Part shown: one piece after another, positions 1-11,514 of the stretch
How positions within the stretch are numbered: position 1 is the first letter of the stretch
Layout of the letters: every line of letters starts with the position of its first letter
Source of the DNA: Lichtheimia corymbifera B2541
Taxonomy: Eukaryota; Mucoromycota; Mucoromycetes; Mucorales; Lichtheimiaceae
Direction of reading: 5' to 3'
Length of the DNA stretch: 56,345 bases
Assembly: GCA_000697475.1 (NCBI GenBank)
Contig: JNEU01000589.1
Location: 1-56,345, forward strand
Notes under the pieces: model-generated
What the model was told of the DNA's origin: nothing
Database searches by the model: none
What the model saw: the letters and a program-made list of their open reading frames with translations, nothing else
Translations under genes and position numbers: made by a program

Positions 1-3000
1 TGTTGGCAGAGAAGTGGAAACTGCTGGTGGCCATTCGATCGGTATATATGCCCGTGCCTCCTTTGAGTTGGGTATTGTCAATGGCTGTGTCATTCCTTGG
101 TGTGCGTATGTGCTAGATACCAAATTCGATCTTATCCTTGGTCAAGATTGGTTCAAGTCAGTGGAGCCGATCCCATTTTGGCGTCATGATAGTTGGCAGA
201 TCAAGCATCAAGATAAGACTTTCACTTTGGAACCAAGTCGACGGCGCATCATTCCGGAGTTGGCGTATCTGATCACACAGCGTCAAGTGGAACGATATAC
301 ACGACAAAAGGAGATATCTGAGATGTTCCTCTTGTTTACGGCATCGAATCGTACTTCAAGCAATGATGTTGGCAACGTTGAATTTAAGGCAATGATTCAA
401 GAGTATGGTGATGTGTTCCGCAATTCGCTACCAGGACTCCCTCCAGCACGACAAGTTGAGCATGTCATCGACACTGGAGACGCAAAGCCTATAAACAAAC
501 CACCTTTCAAAATGAGCCCACGAGAGCTTGATGAGTTGCGTAAACAACTTGCCGAGTTACTGGATTTGGGGTTAATTCGACCAAGTGCATCTCCTTGGGG
601 CGCTCCGGTTCTGTTCGTGCGAAAAAAGGATGGCAGCATGAGATTATGCATTGACTATCGTGCAATTAATCAAGTGACCAAGCGCAATGGCCATCCCTTA
701 CCAAGAATCGATGAGTGTCTGGAAAGATTGAGCGGCGCACGTTTCTTCACGAGTATTGATCTCAAAAGCGGTTACCACCAGGTGCGGATCAGAGAAGAGG
801 ATGTTCCTAAAACTGCTTTTAATACTCGTTACGGGTCATATGAATTCCTGGTCTTACCCTTTGGTCTTACAAATGCACCACCAACGTTCCAGCGTTTGAT
901 GAATTCCATCTTAGGGGAGTATCTTGACAAATTCGTGTTAGTCTACCTTGATGACATTCTCGTTTTTAGTCGTACCCAAGAGGAGCACATCAAGCATGTC
1001 CGCCAACTACTGGAATGTTTACGCAAGTCTCAATTGTATGCCAACCTGAAGAAATGTGAATTCAATAAGAGGGAGTTAGAGTTTGTTGGTTTCCATGTCA
1101 GTGATCAAGGCATCTTACCCTCCAAGTCCAAGGTGGCTGCAATTCAATCATGGCCAGTGCCAACGAATGTTCAAGAAGTGAGGCAGTTTGTGGGTCTTGC
1201 ATCGCACTATAGGCGCTTCGTCAAGAATTTTGCAAGTATAGCAGCTCCCCTGACTGATCTTACACAAGGCACCGGACATAAACGGCGTAGCATTGAATGG
1301 ACCAAACGTTGCCAAGAAGCTTTTGACCGTATCAAGGATTGTATGTCGTCAGCCCCCATCCTTATTGCTCCTGATCCTGATAAGCCATTTGTTGTGGAAA
1401 CTGATGCTTGTGACTATGGCGTTGGTGCGGTTCTTACTCAACAAGGCGATGATGGTGTAATGCACCCGGTGGCATTCGAATCGAAAAAGCTGTCTCCAGC
1501 TGAGAGAACTTATCCAGCACAAGAACGGGAATTGCTTGGGATCCTTCATGCGTTACGAGCATGGCGTTGTTTCATTGATGGTCGTCCCTATGTTGTATAT
1601 ACCGATCATCATCCTTTGCGCTATTTTCGAACACAATCCAAGCCCACAGCAAGACTTACAAGATGGGTAGCTGAACTTGAGCTCTATGATCCCGAGATTC
1701 GTTATAAACCAGGCAAGGATAACCATGTGCCAGACATTCTATCAAGACGCGATGGTCCTCAGTGTGAAGCTTCAAGCAGTGATATGGAGCCAGCTTACCT
1801 TTACACTGTCACCTCGGTTCAAGAATCTGACTGGCCGAAGTTTTATGCTTTCCCTGAAGAACGAAGGCCTGAAATGTTGCGAGATCTGTTGAACAAGCAC
1901 AAGAGCAAGTTTGTGGTGCGCGACAATATGGTGTTCAGGTTGGTGAAAGAGGGGGATACAATGCGTGAAGTGCGTTTTGCTCGTTTTGCTGTTCGTGCAG
2001 ATTTGGTCGATTCATTCCACCGTGGTTTTGGACATGCTGCTGGCAAGAATATTGTTCACTTGGTGAAGCGTCATTACTGGTGGCCGAATATGGAACAAGA
2101 CATAAAGGAATGGGTTGCTTCGTGTCCTCAGTGTCAACTTGCTCAAAACGCCAACCGTGACGCGCATCATGCGCCCATGCACCTGACTGATATCCCACCA
2201 CCATTCTCACGCTGGCACTTGGATTTCATTGGTGAGCTTCCCCCAACACCGAAGGGCAATCGATGGATCTTGGTGGCAGTGGATTATGCAACAAGCTGGC
2301 CTATAGCAAGAGCTGTCCCTGATGCCAATGGTGAGGCTATTGCTAATTTTCTCTATGAGGAAATTGTTATGCGTTTTGGTTGTCCAAATGAAATTGTTAC
2401 CGATCGTGGCGCAAATTTTCAATCCAAGGTCCTTGCCAGTTATATTGCTCGCATAAAGCTTCGTCATGTCCTCACTTCCGCTTACCATCCACGCACAAAT
2501 GGCAAGTGTGAACGAACCAATGGCATATTGAAACAGATGCTTCGTAAATATGTCAATGGTGCTGTCAACCACTGGGACCAATACCTGGATACTGCTCTTT
2601 TTGCTACTCGGATCCGCAAACATCGCACAACTGGAATGAGCCCTTTCTACATGGTTTATGGCCAAGACCCAGTGCTCCCTGGTGATCCTCTGAAGCCGTT
2701 TATTGTCCGTGAGCTTTCCGATACAAGCCCAGAAGCCCTCAAAGAAGCTCGTTTGCCATCTCTTCAACGCTTACGGGATGCTCGTGCCATTGCCAAGGAT
2801 CGTACATCGAAGGATCGTCAAGCTGACAAGGAACGCTGGGACTTTCATATGCAACATCATGTATACAAAGTTGGTGACTTGGTGCTTATGCGGCATGAAA
2901 ATCGTGTCAATCTGGAACTCAATTGGAAGAGACCCTATCGAGTGGTTGCTTGTAACCATGACACCGACACCTACAAATTGGTTGATATGTGGAATAAGCC

Positions 3001-3163
3001 GTATAATTCATGGGTGCACACTGACCGCCTCAAGCCTGTCAACTCATCGTCAAAGCCTTCCCAACCATGGTATGATCCCGCCGCAAGTCGTGCTGATAAT
3101 CGTCTTCAGCCCTCTTTTTCTCGCCCTAACGCCAAACACGATTGGCTCGAGGACGACCAATAA
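1..3163 (+). CDS. Ty3/Gypsy retrotransposon pol polyprotein (5' truncated by window edge)
   Basis: Reverse-transcriptase polyprotein of a Ty3/Gypsy LTR element; the frame is open to the window start, so gag and most of the protease lie outside. Residue numbers count from the GTG codon at 14. The order is the C-terminal end of a retropepsin (LILGQDWF near 40), reverse transcriptase with the YLDD catalytic motif near 310, RNase H (ETDACDYG near 462, YTDHHPL near 530), an HHCC zinc finger (near 668-710, ending CPQCQ), and a DDE integrase (Asp in HLDF near 737, Asp in VTDRG near 796, Glu in GKCERTNG near 833). A GPY/F-like module (WKRPYRV near 973) follows. No chromodomain is visible at the C-terminus. 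PR-RT-RH-INT order is diagnostic of Ty3/Gypsy. The frame is uninterrupted over more than 1,050 codons, so the copy may be recent or active. The stop lies 16 bp before the 3' LTR. Confidence 0.97.
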   Translation, partial: VGREVETAGGHSIGIYARASFELGIVNGCVIPWCAYVLDTKFDLILGQDWFKSVEPIPFWRHDSWQIKHQDKTFTLEPSRRRIIPELAYLITQRQVERYTRQKEISEMFLLFTASNRTSSNDVGNVEFKAMIQEYGDVFRNSLPGLPPARQVEHVIDTGDAKPINKPPFKMSPRELDELRKQLAELLDLGLIRPSASPWGAPVLFVRKKDGSMRLCIDYRAINQVTKRNGHPLPRIDECLERLSGARFFTSIDLKSGYHQVRIREEDVPKTAFNTRYGSYEFLVLPFGLTNAPPTFQRLMNSILGEYLDKFVLVYLDDILVFSRTQEEHIKHVRQLLECLRKSQLYANLKKCEFNKRELEFVGFHVSDQGILPSKSKVAAIQSWPVPTNVQEVRQFVGLASHYRRFVKNFASIAAPLTDLTQGTGHKRRSIEWTKRCQEAFDRIKDCMSSAPILIAPDPDKPFVVETDACDYGVGAVLTQQGDDGVMHPVAFESKKLSPAERTYPAQERELLGILHALRAWRCFIDGRPYVVYTDHHPLRYFRTQSKPTARLTRWVAELELYDPEIRYKPGKDNHVPDILSRRDGPQCEASSSDMEPAYLYTVTSVQESDWPKFYAFPEERRPEMLRDLLNKHKSKFVVRDNMVFRLVKEGDTMREVRFARFAVRADLVDSFHRGFGHAAGKNIVHLVKRHYWWPNMEQDIKEWVASCPQCQLAQNANRDAHHAPMHLTDIPPPFSRWHLDFIGELPPTPKGNRWILVAVDYATSWPIARAVPDANGEAIANFLYEEIVMRFGCPNEIVTDRGANFQSKVLASYIARIKLRHVLTSAYHPRTNGKCERTNGILKQMLRKYVNGAVNHWDQYLDTALFATRIRKHRTTGMSPFYMVYGQDPVLPGDPLKPFIVRELSDTSPEALKEARLPSLQRLRDARAIAKDRTSKDRQADKERWDFHMQHHVYKVGDLVLMRHENRVNLELNWKRPYRVVACNHDTDTYKLVDMWNKPYNSWVHTDRLKPVNSSSKPSQPWYDPAASRADNRLQPSFSRPNAKHDWLEDDQ

Positions 3164-3166
3164 TCT

Positions 3167-3178
3167 CGGAAGGGGGTA
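3167..3178 (+). other. Polypurine tract of the retrotransposon
   Basis: A purine-rich run with a core of GGAAGGGGG sits between the pol stop codon and the LTR start. This is the expected position and composition of the plus-strand primer site of a Ty3/Gypsy element. Confidence 0.75.
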
Positions 3179-3179
3179 T

Positions 3180-3768
3180 TGTCGGTATACTTCTTTATCT
3201 TTTGACAAGATCACATGATCTTGATCATGATTCCACGACATTCCTTTTGGCACACTTCGGATATACTTCTTTACCATTTGAAGTATCATATGATTTCCAT
3301 CCATGTTTCCTTGACATTCCTTTTGATACATCACACACAATGCACGGTCACACCTTTCCATCGCTTTCCCTCCCCTCTCCCATCGTTTCTAGAATCTACA
3401 TCCACACATATATATAAGAACGCATTGCGTCCAAAAATAAATCATCATCTTTCATCTCTCGTAAAAAGGTCATCTTTTATCAATTGTTGTCCTGGCCTTG
3501 CTTTGCAGCCAATCTTGATCACGACAATTGTCGTAGGTCATGTGACCACGTGACCTAGCTTTTGCTCGTTCTTTCTAGAAGCCTTTTCCTTTTGATGCTG
3601 GCATTTGCTAGAAGCCCTTTACTAGCACCTTCCACATCATTCATAGAATTATAACATTGAACATATATATATCATGAGTATCCTTAGCAATAAAGATCAT
3701 CACTGATTACAGCAATATCAAAAGTATTATCATTGGCCACTGATCTAATCAGCCATACGATAACGACA
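3180..3768 (+). repeat. 3' long terminal repeat of the Ty3/Gypsy element
   Basis: This 589-bp LTR is bounded by a short inverted repeat: it begins TGTCGGTAT and ends ATAACGACA (TG...CA rule). It starts two bases after the polypurine tract. A TATA-like run lies at 3407-3418. AATAAA signals lie at 3436-3441 and 3689-3694, the second better placed to end the transcript. The 5' LTR is outside the window, so LTR divergence (insertion age) and the target-site duplication cannot be read here. The five bases following the LTR are TTATG. Confidence 0.85.
3186..3330 (+). repeat. Imperfect ~76-bp tandem duplication in the LTR U3 region
   Basis: TATACTTCTTTA occurs at 3186 and 3262, and GACATTCCTTTT at 3237 and 3313, each pair 76 bp apart. 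A degenerate TCA(C/T)ATGAT element repeats in step. This resembles duplicated promoter or enhancer elements seen in some LTR U3 regions. Confidence 0.7.
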
Positions 3769-4117
3769 TTATGATGTTTTGCTTTTTTTGAGCTATTTGC
3801 TGATGTTATCTCGTTTTAGATGAGCTTAGACATATTGCGTACCACTTGGAATATGGATAGAAGCTGTTGTTGCAGTTTTATATACGTTGTGGAGAGTTAC
3901 ATATGTATTTGTTGCTGTGTGATTAACAATGATTGATGCAACTGTCACGTGTCACGTCCAGAGTAGTATCGAGGATAAGATAAACACTCACTTGTATTAG
4001 GCGTTGTATATACATAATACTTGTTTTTATAATCGCAATATCTTTCTACAATAGACAAAGAACGAGATATGGAAGTTTTATTATCATGCAATATGATGAG
4101 AGGGGATTACTATCAGT
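3769..4117. other. Intergenic, between LTR and SPT5 3' end
   Basis: AT-rich sequence with no convincing ORF. It presumably holds the 3' UTR and polyadenylation region of SPT5, which is transcribed leftwards. No RNA gene was recognised. Confidence 0.6.
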
Positions 4118-7100
4118 TTAATGATTTCCATCCAATGCTTCATCACCAGTGTATTTGCCGACGGCATTGATACTGACAAATTTGAAAGCTGGTCCTTGAC
4201 CTCTTAATCGTAAGATACCATCCTGTCCATCAACACCGATCAATGCACCAATACCACCACGATGTTGACCCAGCAACACTTTGACGGGATCCCTTTTGCT
4301 CGGCCTTACAGGTTCCATTTTGGTGAAGGGGATATGTTCTTGTGCACCACCTTCATTCATCCTAACGGTACACGTCCTTCCATTATGATCGACCGAAATG
4401 ATGGATGCCAATTGTCCTTTTTGTCCTGATCCATGAGATGATGTAAGCTTGACTTCAATATCTTCAATTGGCCAGTCATCGCTATCTTCATCTAAAAAAC
4501 AGCAACCATATCAGCAACCATCTTCTACTTCACAATTTCATAATACTTACTTTGATCATCAACAGTGCCATAATCACCACCTGCAGGTACAAATGGTGTT
4601 TGAGGTTGTACCGTTCCTGCTGGAGTAGATGGGATATATCCACCTGGAGTTGGTGCACTGAGCATATGTGCTGCTGGTGTTGGAGCATTCACTGCCGCCG
4701 GTGTAGCCGGCGCTAGATTTACACCTGGAGTAGGTGCGCCATCATAAGGTGTAGGTGCGCTGTCGTATGGTGTTTGTGGATAGTTGGCTCCAGGAGTTTG
4801 TGGATATGGTGCTGGTGATGGTGCAACATTATTGGACGATGCCTAATAAAAGTGCATTTAATAAGTAATTCCGAATGTTTATAAGATCCAACTATACTTA
4901 CTGCTGGTGTGGATGGGGCCAATGTATGAGGTGCAGGTGTTGGCGCAGTTTCTCTGTCATCATATCGACTGCTCCATGTTGGTGATTTGTTGCCATAGTC
5001 ATTATATCCTGGTGTTCGACCACCTGACGAGCTCCAGCGTGGTGTCTCAGCTTTCCATGAAGGTGTCTTGCTGCCAGAATCCCATGCAGGTGTCTTTGAA
5101 CCGTCTGCATATGAAGATGATGCATATGGATTTGGTGTTTTGGCTCCTGCATCCCATGCTGAGCTTCTTGAATTGTCTGATGAATAGGGATTGGGCGTAC
5201 GGTTGTTCATGCCCCAAGCTGGAGTCTGTGCACCTGAAGCCAAATGTCGTGGAGTTCTGGAACCATCGCTGTAATGTCTTGGAGTCATTGCACCATCGCC
5301 ATAACGTTTTGGTGTAGCCATTGGACGTGGTGCTGCAAAATCGGATGCTCCTCGGGTATCACTAACAACAGGACCAAGTGTACCACCATTGCCATCGACA
5401 AGAACCAGCTTTGTTTTATCAACATTGACAACTTTGCAGTTCGTGTGTAACTCGACACGTGCCATAGTATCTGTGGAATCTTTGACAATGCCGATATATC
5501 CCTTGTGGGGTCCTTGTGTGATGCGAACAGTCTTGGATACTAAATGATCACGTCCACCTCTTCCGCCAAAGAATCCACCACGTCCACCACGTCCACGTCC
5601 ACGACCATCGAATCCACCACGGAAATTAGGTCCATTAGGTTGTTGCGTGCGTTTTTGTTGCGATATCTAATAAATGCCAAATCAACATTGAATGCCATAA
5701 AACATGATTGGTTTCACTACTTACATTAGGACGTTCTTTGGCAGCTACGCTGATGACGCTCCGAGTTGGTGATATCCATACACCATAATCCACCATATTC
5801 TCTCGAGAATGCAAAAAGACCAAATGTCGATATACATGAAGGATAGTGCATGTGCGTCGCTCTCCTCGTGCTTCCATTACAGTCGCTCCTGCAGTTATAC
5901 TGTTGCCATTTGCATCTGTGGCGATAGCTCGCTTGCTGTCAAGCTTACTAGTGATCAAATGTGGTTCCAATGTTCGAACATCGCCATTCTGAGTGAGCAC
6001 CTTGACCGAGTTTTTGTTGACTTTGATGATGACACCCACAGTATGGAAGCTATCAAGTAAAATGTTTAAGAATGATTGTAAAAGAATAAAGTAAAGTGAC
6101 ACTTACTCAATTTGGACCAGATCATGCAATTCATAGTTGCCCATAACAGTTTTGCCAAGCGTGACATCAGCAGCTTCTCGAAGATCCTTCGCAAACACCT
6201 GAACTTCATCCATGGAGATATCGGAGAGCATTGTAACAACATTGCCATCGACCTTGACAATCATACCACTTTCATCTTTGCGTTGGCCATGGATTACTTT
6301 GACATGATCACCGGCATTGAACTTTTTGCGAACTTGCTTGGCTGGCAACGTTACTTGTTTCGCGTATCCACCAAAGTTGAGAGATACCACCACTGATGAA
6401 TCACTGACATTGTCGATCGTTCCAACACTGTGAATCATATCGCCTTCAATGACTTCGACAGTATCGCCGGTTTGTAACAAAGATGTTGCCTGAGCATCAT
6501 TGACCGATTGAAGTGAAGCAGCAGATAGATCGAGAGCACGGTCACCATCGCCACCTGAATCACCAATAAATCGAGTGATCTCTTCGAGCGAGGGGCTCAC
6601 ATCCTCAATTTGCAATGATGATACCTTCATGTTCTTCTCCAAATATCCATCACGGAAGCTGTCAGTACCCAGAACCCAGTAAGGACCCTTCTTTTGTAAG
6701 CTGGCGATATGTCGTTTGCTGAGACGTTCTGGATTGAAGAAACGAGGAGGTGGTCGGGTCGCTGATGAGCCTTTCTTTCGCTTACGCTCAATCTCTTCTT
6801 CTTGCGGTTCAAGGGCAAGACGTGGTATAAGCTTGATCACAGCAGTGTCTTGTGAATCTGAGACTTCAAGCACTTTGCCAAGGTCACCAGTATAAACACC
6901 ACGCTTAACACGCACCCATCCGCCGACAGGAATATCAGTCTCCTTCTTTGGAATATTGATCGAATCAACCATATCCTTGATAGGAACGAGCTGCAAGGTG
7001 GTCTGGAAAATGTTGGGAATATTGGCAATGGCCTATTGTATGCTTGGATCAGTAACAAGAATTTACTTCCATTAATCACATCATTCTCTCTACCTGTTGA

Positions 7101-7874
7101 ACATGGGCAAGTCTTCTCGCTTCAATATAGATATAACCCTTCAAAGATTCTCTTGCAAATGCTGAAAATGTCTCAAGAGGTTGGTCGCTGTATTGTCGAT
7201 CGAAATAGCGTTTCATGATGCTGAGTACAATATCACGTTCTTTGCCAGGCTGTGATTATGATAGCTTAGTTATCATCATCCCCATTCCACCATGTAGAAT
7301 CGTCTCTCTCTCTCACCTTGCATTTGACAACCCAAAGGTTTGGATCAGTGACGCTTGGCAACAGCAGCTGCTGTGGAATCTCCTCGGATGACTTGAATGC
7401 TTGTGCACGGCGACCGCCATACTTTTGGGCGTAGAAAGCAGCAACTTGCTCGTCGTCCATACCCTCCATTTCACGTCGTCGTCGATCAAGGTCCAAATGA
7501 CGTCGTTGCATGGCTGCTTCCGATGGAATCTCCTCAGGCTCTTCGTCAATAAATCCATCTATTGTTGCATGTGTCAGTGTCGTGGACCTGATGCCGTTGG
7601 GTAATCAACCGACCTTCTCTTCCATATTCCTCCTCTTCTTCTTCCTCTTCTTCGTCTTCGTCGACCAGTGCCATTTCATCAATGAAGGGGTTGGCGGCTC
7701 GTTTACGTGGTCTCTGTGATAAATCGTATACGTTAGATCAAGCTCCATGTGTACCTCTCCATTAATGCATACAGCTTCTTCTTCCTCGTCCTCATCTTCC
7801 TCGTCTTCAAAGTCCTCGTCTTCGTCCTCCTCATCGAACGGGACGTCATCTTCGTATTCGTCTTGACGCTTCAT
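4118..7874 (-). CDS. SPT5: Transcription elongation factor SPT5 (DSIF/NusG-like)
   Basis: Large DSIF subunit that binds RNA polymerase II with Spt4 and supports processive elongation in the nucleus. Nine exons: 7874-7773, 7713-7614, 7558-7317, 7249-7094, 7032-6107, 6049-5725, 5666-4902, 4842-4551, 4491-4118. Introns are 55-67 nt and the coding total is 3,282 nt (1,093 aa), close to yeast Spt5. Domains in order: a very acidic N-terminus; the NGN domain spanning exons 4-5 (GYIYIEARRLAHVQQ); several KOW modules (for example YTGDLGKVLEV and TVGVIIKV); an RGG-rich stretch (near 5590-5640); a further KOW (GPHKGYIGIVKD). A C-terminal repeat region is rich in S/K-TP-x-W and APTP units, a plausible target for CTR kinases. 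A last KOW-like module (LGQHRGGIGALIGVDG) closes the protein. The start is the first ATG before the acidic region. Confidence 0.96.
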
Positions 7875-8759
7875 GGTAGTGTGCGGGGAGAGTGAAAAAG
7901 TGCAAAGAACAACTAGACAGGCTTTTCGGAGTAAGCTTGGTGGATTTGATGTTTTAAGCCAACAGCAATCGATACGACAGGTTTCTTATATCCACCGCAG
8001 CATTTCCCATCTGATGACGGCATTGTAGAAGCGCACCATTAGAAAGTGATTTTTGTCTCTTATACACTTATATATGCTATAATCAAAGAACAATAAAAAT
8101 GATTGATTCCCAACCCTTCATAAGACTTTTGATGATGATAAGTGGTGTCATAGCTATACATTACCAAAGATCTTGATTGCGGTATTCATTGGCACACGTG
8201 ATACAAAAGTCCTCGGAACATAATGTTGGAAAGTAGCTATCAAAGAAGATGATGAACTCAACTACCCGATGCCATCTATCAAACCGTACACCAGCATAAT
8301 GACCATCACACAAGGAGTGTTACGTTTACGTCACTACCATAAAGAAGGGAGAGGCAAGATACAGAGCGGTCATGTTAGAGGACAATGACAGCAGGGACAA
8401 TGGGAGGGTCATTCTTTGTTTGAAAACCATCACGTGCTCATGTTGCGTCTTTGTTGTGATGGCTATTATGCTCAAAGGGTCCATTGACGACATTATCTTT
8501 GCTATATGATCTCCGCAGCTATGCCTTGTAAACGCACATCTTCATAGACAATTTAATTTGGTCCATCTTGTATGGCGGATAACGACCTTACAAGTTTTCG
8601 CTTTATAAGTACCACTAGGTTTCGATCGAAATATAAGAGATATGTTTACAATAATGTACATGTTATTGATATAAGAGAGGTTGGGTTGTATTGTGCATGA
8701 AGTCTATAGGTGATCTAGAGTATAAAAGGGGATGCAAGTATGCTTGTAGCCAAAGTCGA
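7875..8759. other. Intergenic: SPT5 promoter side and P450 3' flank
   Basis: Both neighbours are transcribed leftwards, so this should hold the SPT5 promoter (right of 7874) and the 3' end of the P450 transcript. TATA-like runs occur near 8065-8080. No coding frame with family-like features was seen. Confidence 0.55.
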
Positions 8760-10845
8760 CTACAAAGAAGCTGTGTTACGGCGCTTCATGAGGACTTTGA
8801 AGCTGTTAGATTTTACAGCCAAGGTCAAGAAGCACCGGCGTTCATCAGAGTTGGCGATCTCTTCGGGTATAGCCTTAAAGTCAAACAATCGGACAAGGGT
8901 GGCAATGGATAAACGCATCTCTTGGTATGCAAATTGCTTGCCAAGGCAGTTTCTGGATCTATAACAAGGAAATAGAGCATGTTGGCATTGGATATTCAAG
9001 TATGTCAATCACAAAGACTTACCCAGCACTAAAGGGGAAGAAGGCATTTTTGTCTGCAGGCATAGATGAACCGTCGATCCAACGCTCGGGAATAAATTTG
9101 TTGGGCTCTGGCCAGTATTCAGGATCCAAATGCACGCAATAAAAGTTGCTGTGGATAATGGTCTATGGATATTGTCATATATCAGCATCAAATTTCATCG
9201 ATATGTAGTAAATGATTATTACTTACACCTTTGGGAACAAATTGCTTGCCACCAAGCACCACATCCTTGGGTGCGATACGTTCGACACCAGCCGATACAA
9301 TCGTGTTCATTCTCAATGTCTCATTGATGACAGCATTGAGATAAGGAAGGTGCTTCAATTGCTCGTGCGTCAAATTTTGATCATCTTTCACAGGGATAGC
9401 ATCAATCTCGGCACGTAGTTTTTCCATAATCTCAGGGTGCTTGAGTAATTCAACAAATGCAAAACCAGTCGTATTGCTAGTCGTTTCTGATCCAGCAACA
9501 AGGAAGAGCACGGTCTCACGTGCAATGGTATCGGCTGTAAGGCGGTCGTCAGCATGATGGGCTTGTTGACTGTCGATCAAAATCTGGAGGATATCGTTTC
9601 GGCGAGCCTCTTCGCCACCTTTCAAGCGCTCCATAATGATTTTCTTCATGAACTATATGGGATCATTGGCCATAAGAATGAGTCATGCTGTTGGTTGAAT
9701 GCACAAGCACCAATAATAAGTTACCTTCTTAAGCTCCAAGTTAGCAGATACAACACTGGTGCTGCCAACAGAATACATGGAACGCAACACACCAAGGATA
9801 GGATGGCTCATCAGCTAATATACATAATACAATGTCAATGGTGATAGTGAGAGGGTTGATCAAGATGCTTACATAGGAGCCGGTTTGCATGTTTTTGGTG
9901 ATCGCACGTGGCACAGGGTGATCACTCTTTTCAAGCATGTTAAAAGTTTCACCAAACGCTGTCTCGCCAATGATATCAAGAGCCAAATATTGGAAAATGA
10001 GCCACATGTCGACAGTGCCATAACCATCAGCGTTGTGAGTCTTTGCAATATCGTTATCGATTCGAGTCACCATCGCGTCGTTGGTTTTGGCCATGAAGGG
10101 CTCCAATGAGTTCAGGTACTTGATTGAGAAAGCAGGAGAAACGATGCGTCTCTACAACATGAGCATAATATAAAAGCGTTAGCGTTGATAAATACAGGGC
10201 ACTATAGGATCATTACCCGTTGTTTATGCACGGCTTTATCGATTGTGCTCAACATACTAACACCGCCCAATCCTAATAGCTATATGATAAGTATTTGGAA
10301 TTCGAGGGTGATCAGGATTCTTACTTTGCAAGCGGTTGTAGGAGGGGCCTTTTGGAAAATCATCTGTCATAAGCACTTGCTGCACCATGTCCTTGTCGGC
10401 CACTGAAATTCGATTTGGTCCGAGGCGCACCACCTTGCCATATTGCTTGTGCCATGTCATTAGTTGCTCCCATCTTCAAAAATCAATAAATAGAGTCAGC
10501 GGATGAGCATTCCCTTGTTCCTTGAAAACTTTTCGAGTGCTTACGATGTGCCTGGTGGGTTTTCCATCTTTCGTGAATAGTGCATGCTATAGAATTTCTG
10601 GGCAAATGGACCAGGAATACCACTAAGGGGACCAAAGAAGGCATCATACAATTTCTACAAAGCAAGAGCATGAGTGGGAATGCAATTTGGGATCAACAAA
10701 TCATACATACAATCGAAGCATAATAAGCTGTCAGCGACAGAGCTGCGAGTTGACCGGCTTCTTTCAAGTCCTTCGAGTCCACCTTGCTGGCTTTGTCAAT
10801 GATTTTCTCTTTTGCGTATTCAATGTTGTTAAGTACGGATTCCAT
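8760..10845 (-). CDS. Cytochrome P450 monooxygenase (tandem copy 1, intact)
   Basis: Haem-thiolate monooxygenase, probably ER-bound; the substrate cannot be inferred. Nine exons: 10845-10711, 10654-10545, 10473-10325, 10272-10217, 10151-9873, 9814-9725, 9652-9227, 9162-9023, 8958-8760, totalling 1,584 nt (527 aa). Visible P450 hallmarks: the proline-rich hinge (PLSGIPGPF); the I-helix AGSETT; the K-helix ExxR (NETLR); the PERW motif (FIPERW); the haem loop FSAGSRNCLG with the axial Cys, split by the last intron. The N-terminus has a hydrophobic stretch (LAALSLTAYYASI). I chose the ATG at 10845 rather than the in-frame ATG at 10899 because a TATA box at 10904-10911 would leave almost no leader for the latter. 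It shares all eight intron positions with the next gene, which indicates tandem duplication. Assignment to a particular CYP family was not attempted. Confidence 0.94.
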
Positions 10846-11514
10846 GTTGGATAATGTTTGGATCAATAAGGGATACGTCTTTTTTCTACCATGATCCACC
10901 CTCTATATATACCTGCCAGGTATTAAAACTGAGAAAGGTATCGGCGCTTTATTTTGACATAAAGCCCTGGTGTAACCGGCGATCAACATAATATAGACAA
11001 TAATAGCGATAATGCTTTCACTGTGGATCTAGCATAGTTTACCAATCAGCATCCCATTATGAAACGCCAAATGCTGAACCATAACCTATCAGCTAAATGT
11101 CAGTAATAGACAAGGGACAAGCAAGGTGTAAAGTAATGGATTTCCCGGAGCGATTAAATGAGGTGGGAAATCTATCTATCCACGGTCCGGCGGTTTTACC
11201 TCTTCACACTCAGTCACCTTGGTTTGCTCCTGCATAGTGCACTTCCGTAAGTTTTTCCTTGTGCCTTATTATCTCAAGCGTGGTACGCTTAAACAATGAA
11301 ACATGGGACAATCACCAATGTAGGAGGCGAAGACGGACACCTCATGGTAAATAACGGTGGTCTGGATCTTCGCGTAATACATACACCACAGCTGTATCAT
11401 CATTATGGTTTATGACGCAAAATTATATTATTATAACGAGCCGCTTTTACCGCTTATAATACTAGCAATTTAACGGTATATATGGCATCCTTATTCCCTT
11501 AGGCGCGTGGATGA
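10846..11514. other. Intergenic between the two P450 genes
   Basis: Holds the promoter of P450 copy 1 (TATA at 10904-10911) and the 3' flank of copy 2. No ORF with recognisable content was seen. Confidence 0.55.
10904..10911 (-). promoter_or_regulatory. TATA box of P450 copy 1
   Basis: A TATATATA run lies about 59 bp upstream of the chosen ATG. The paralogue has one at a similar distance, about 50 bp. Confidence 0.6.
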
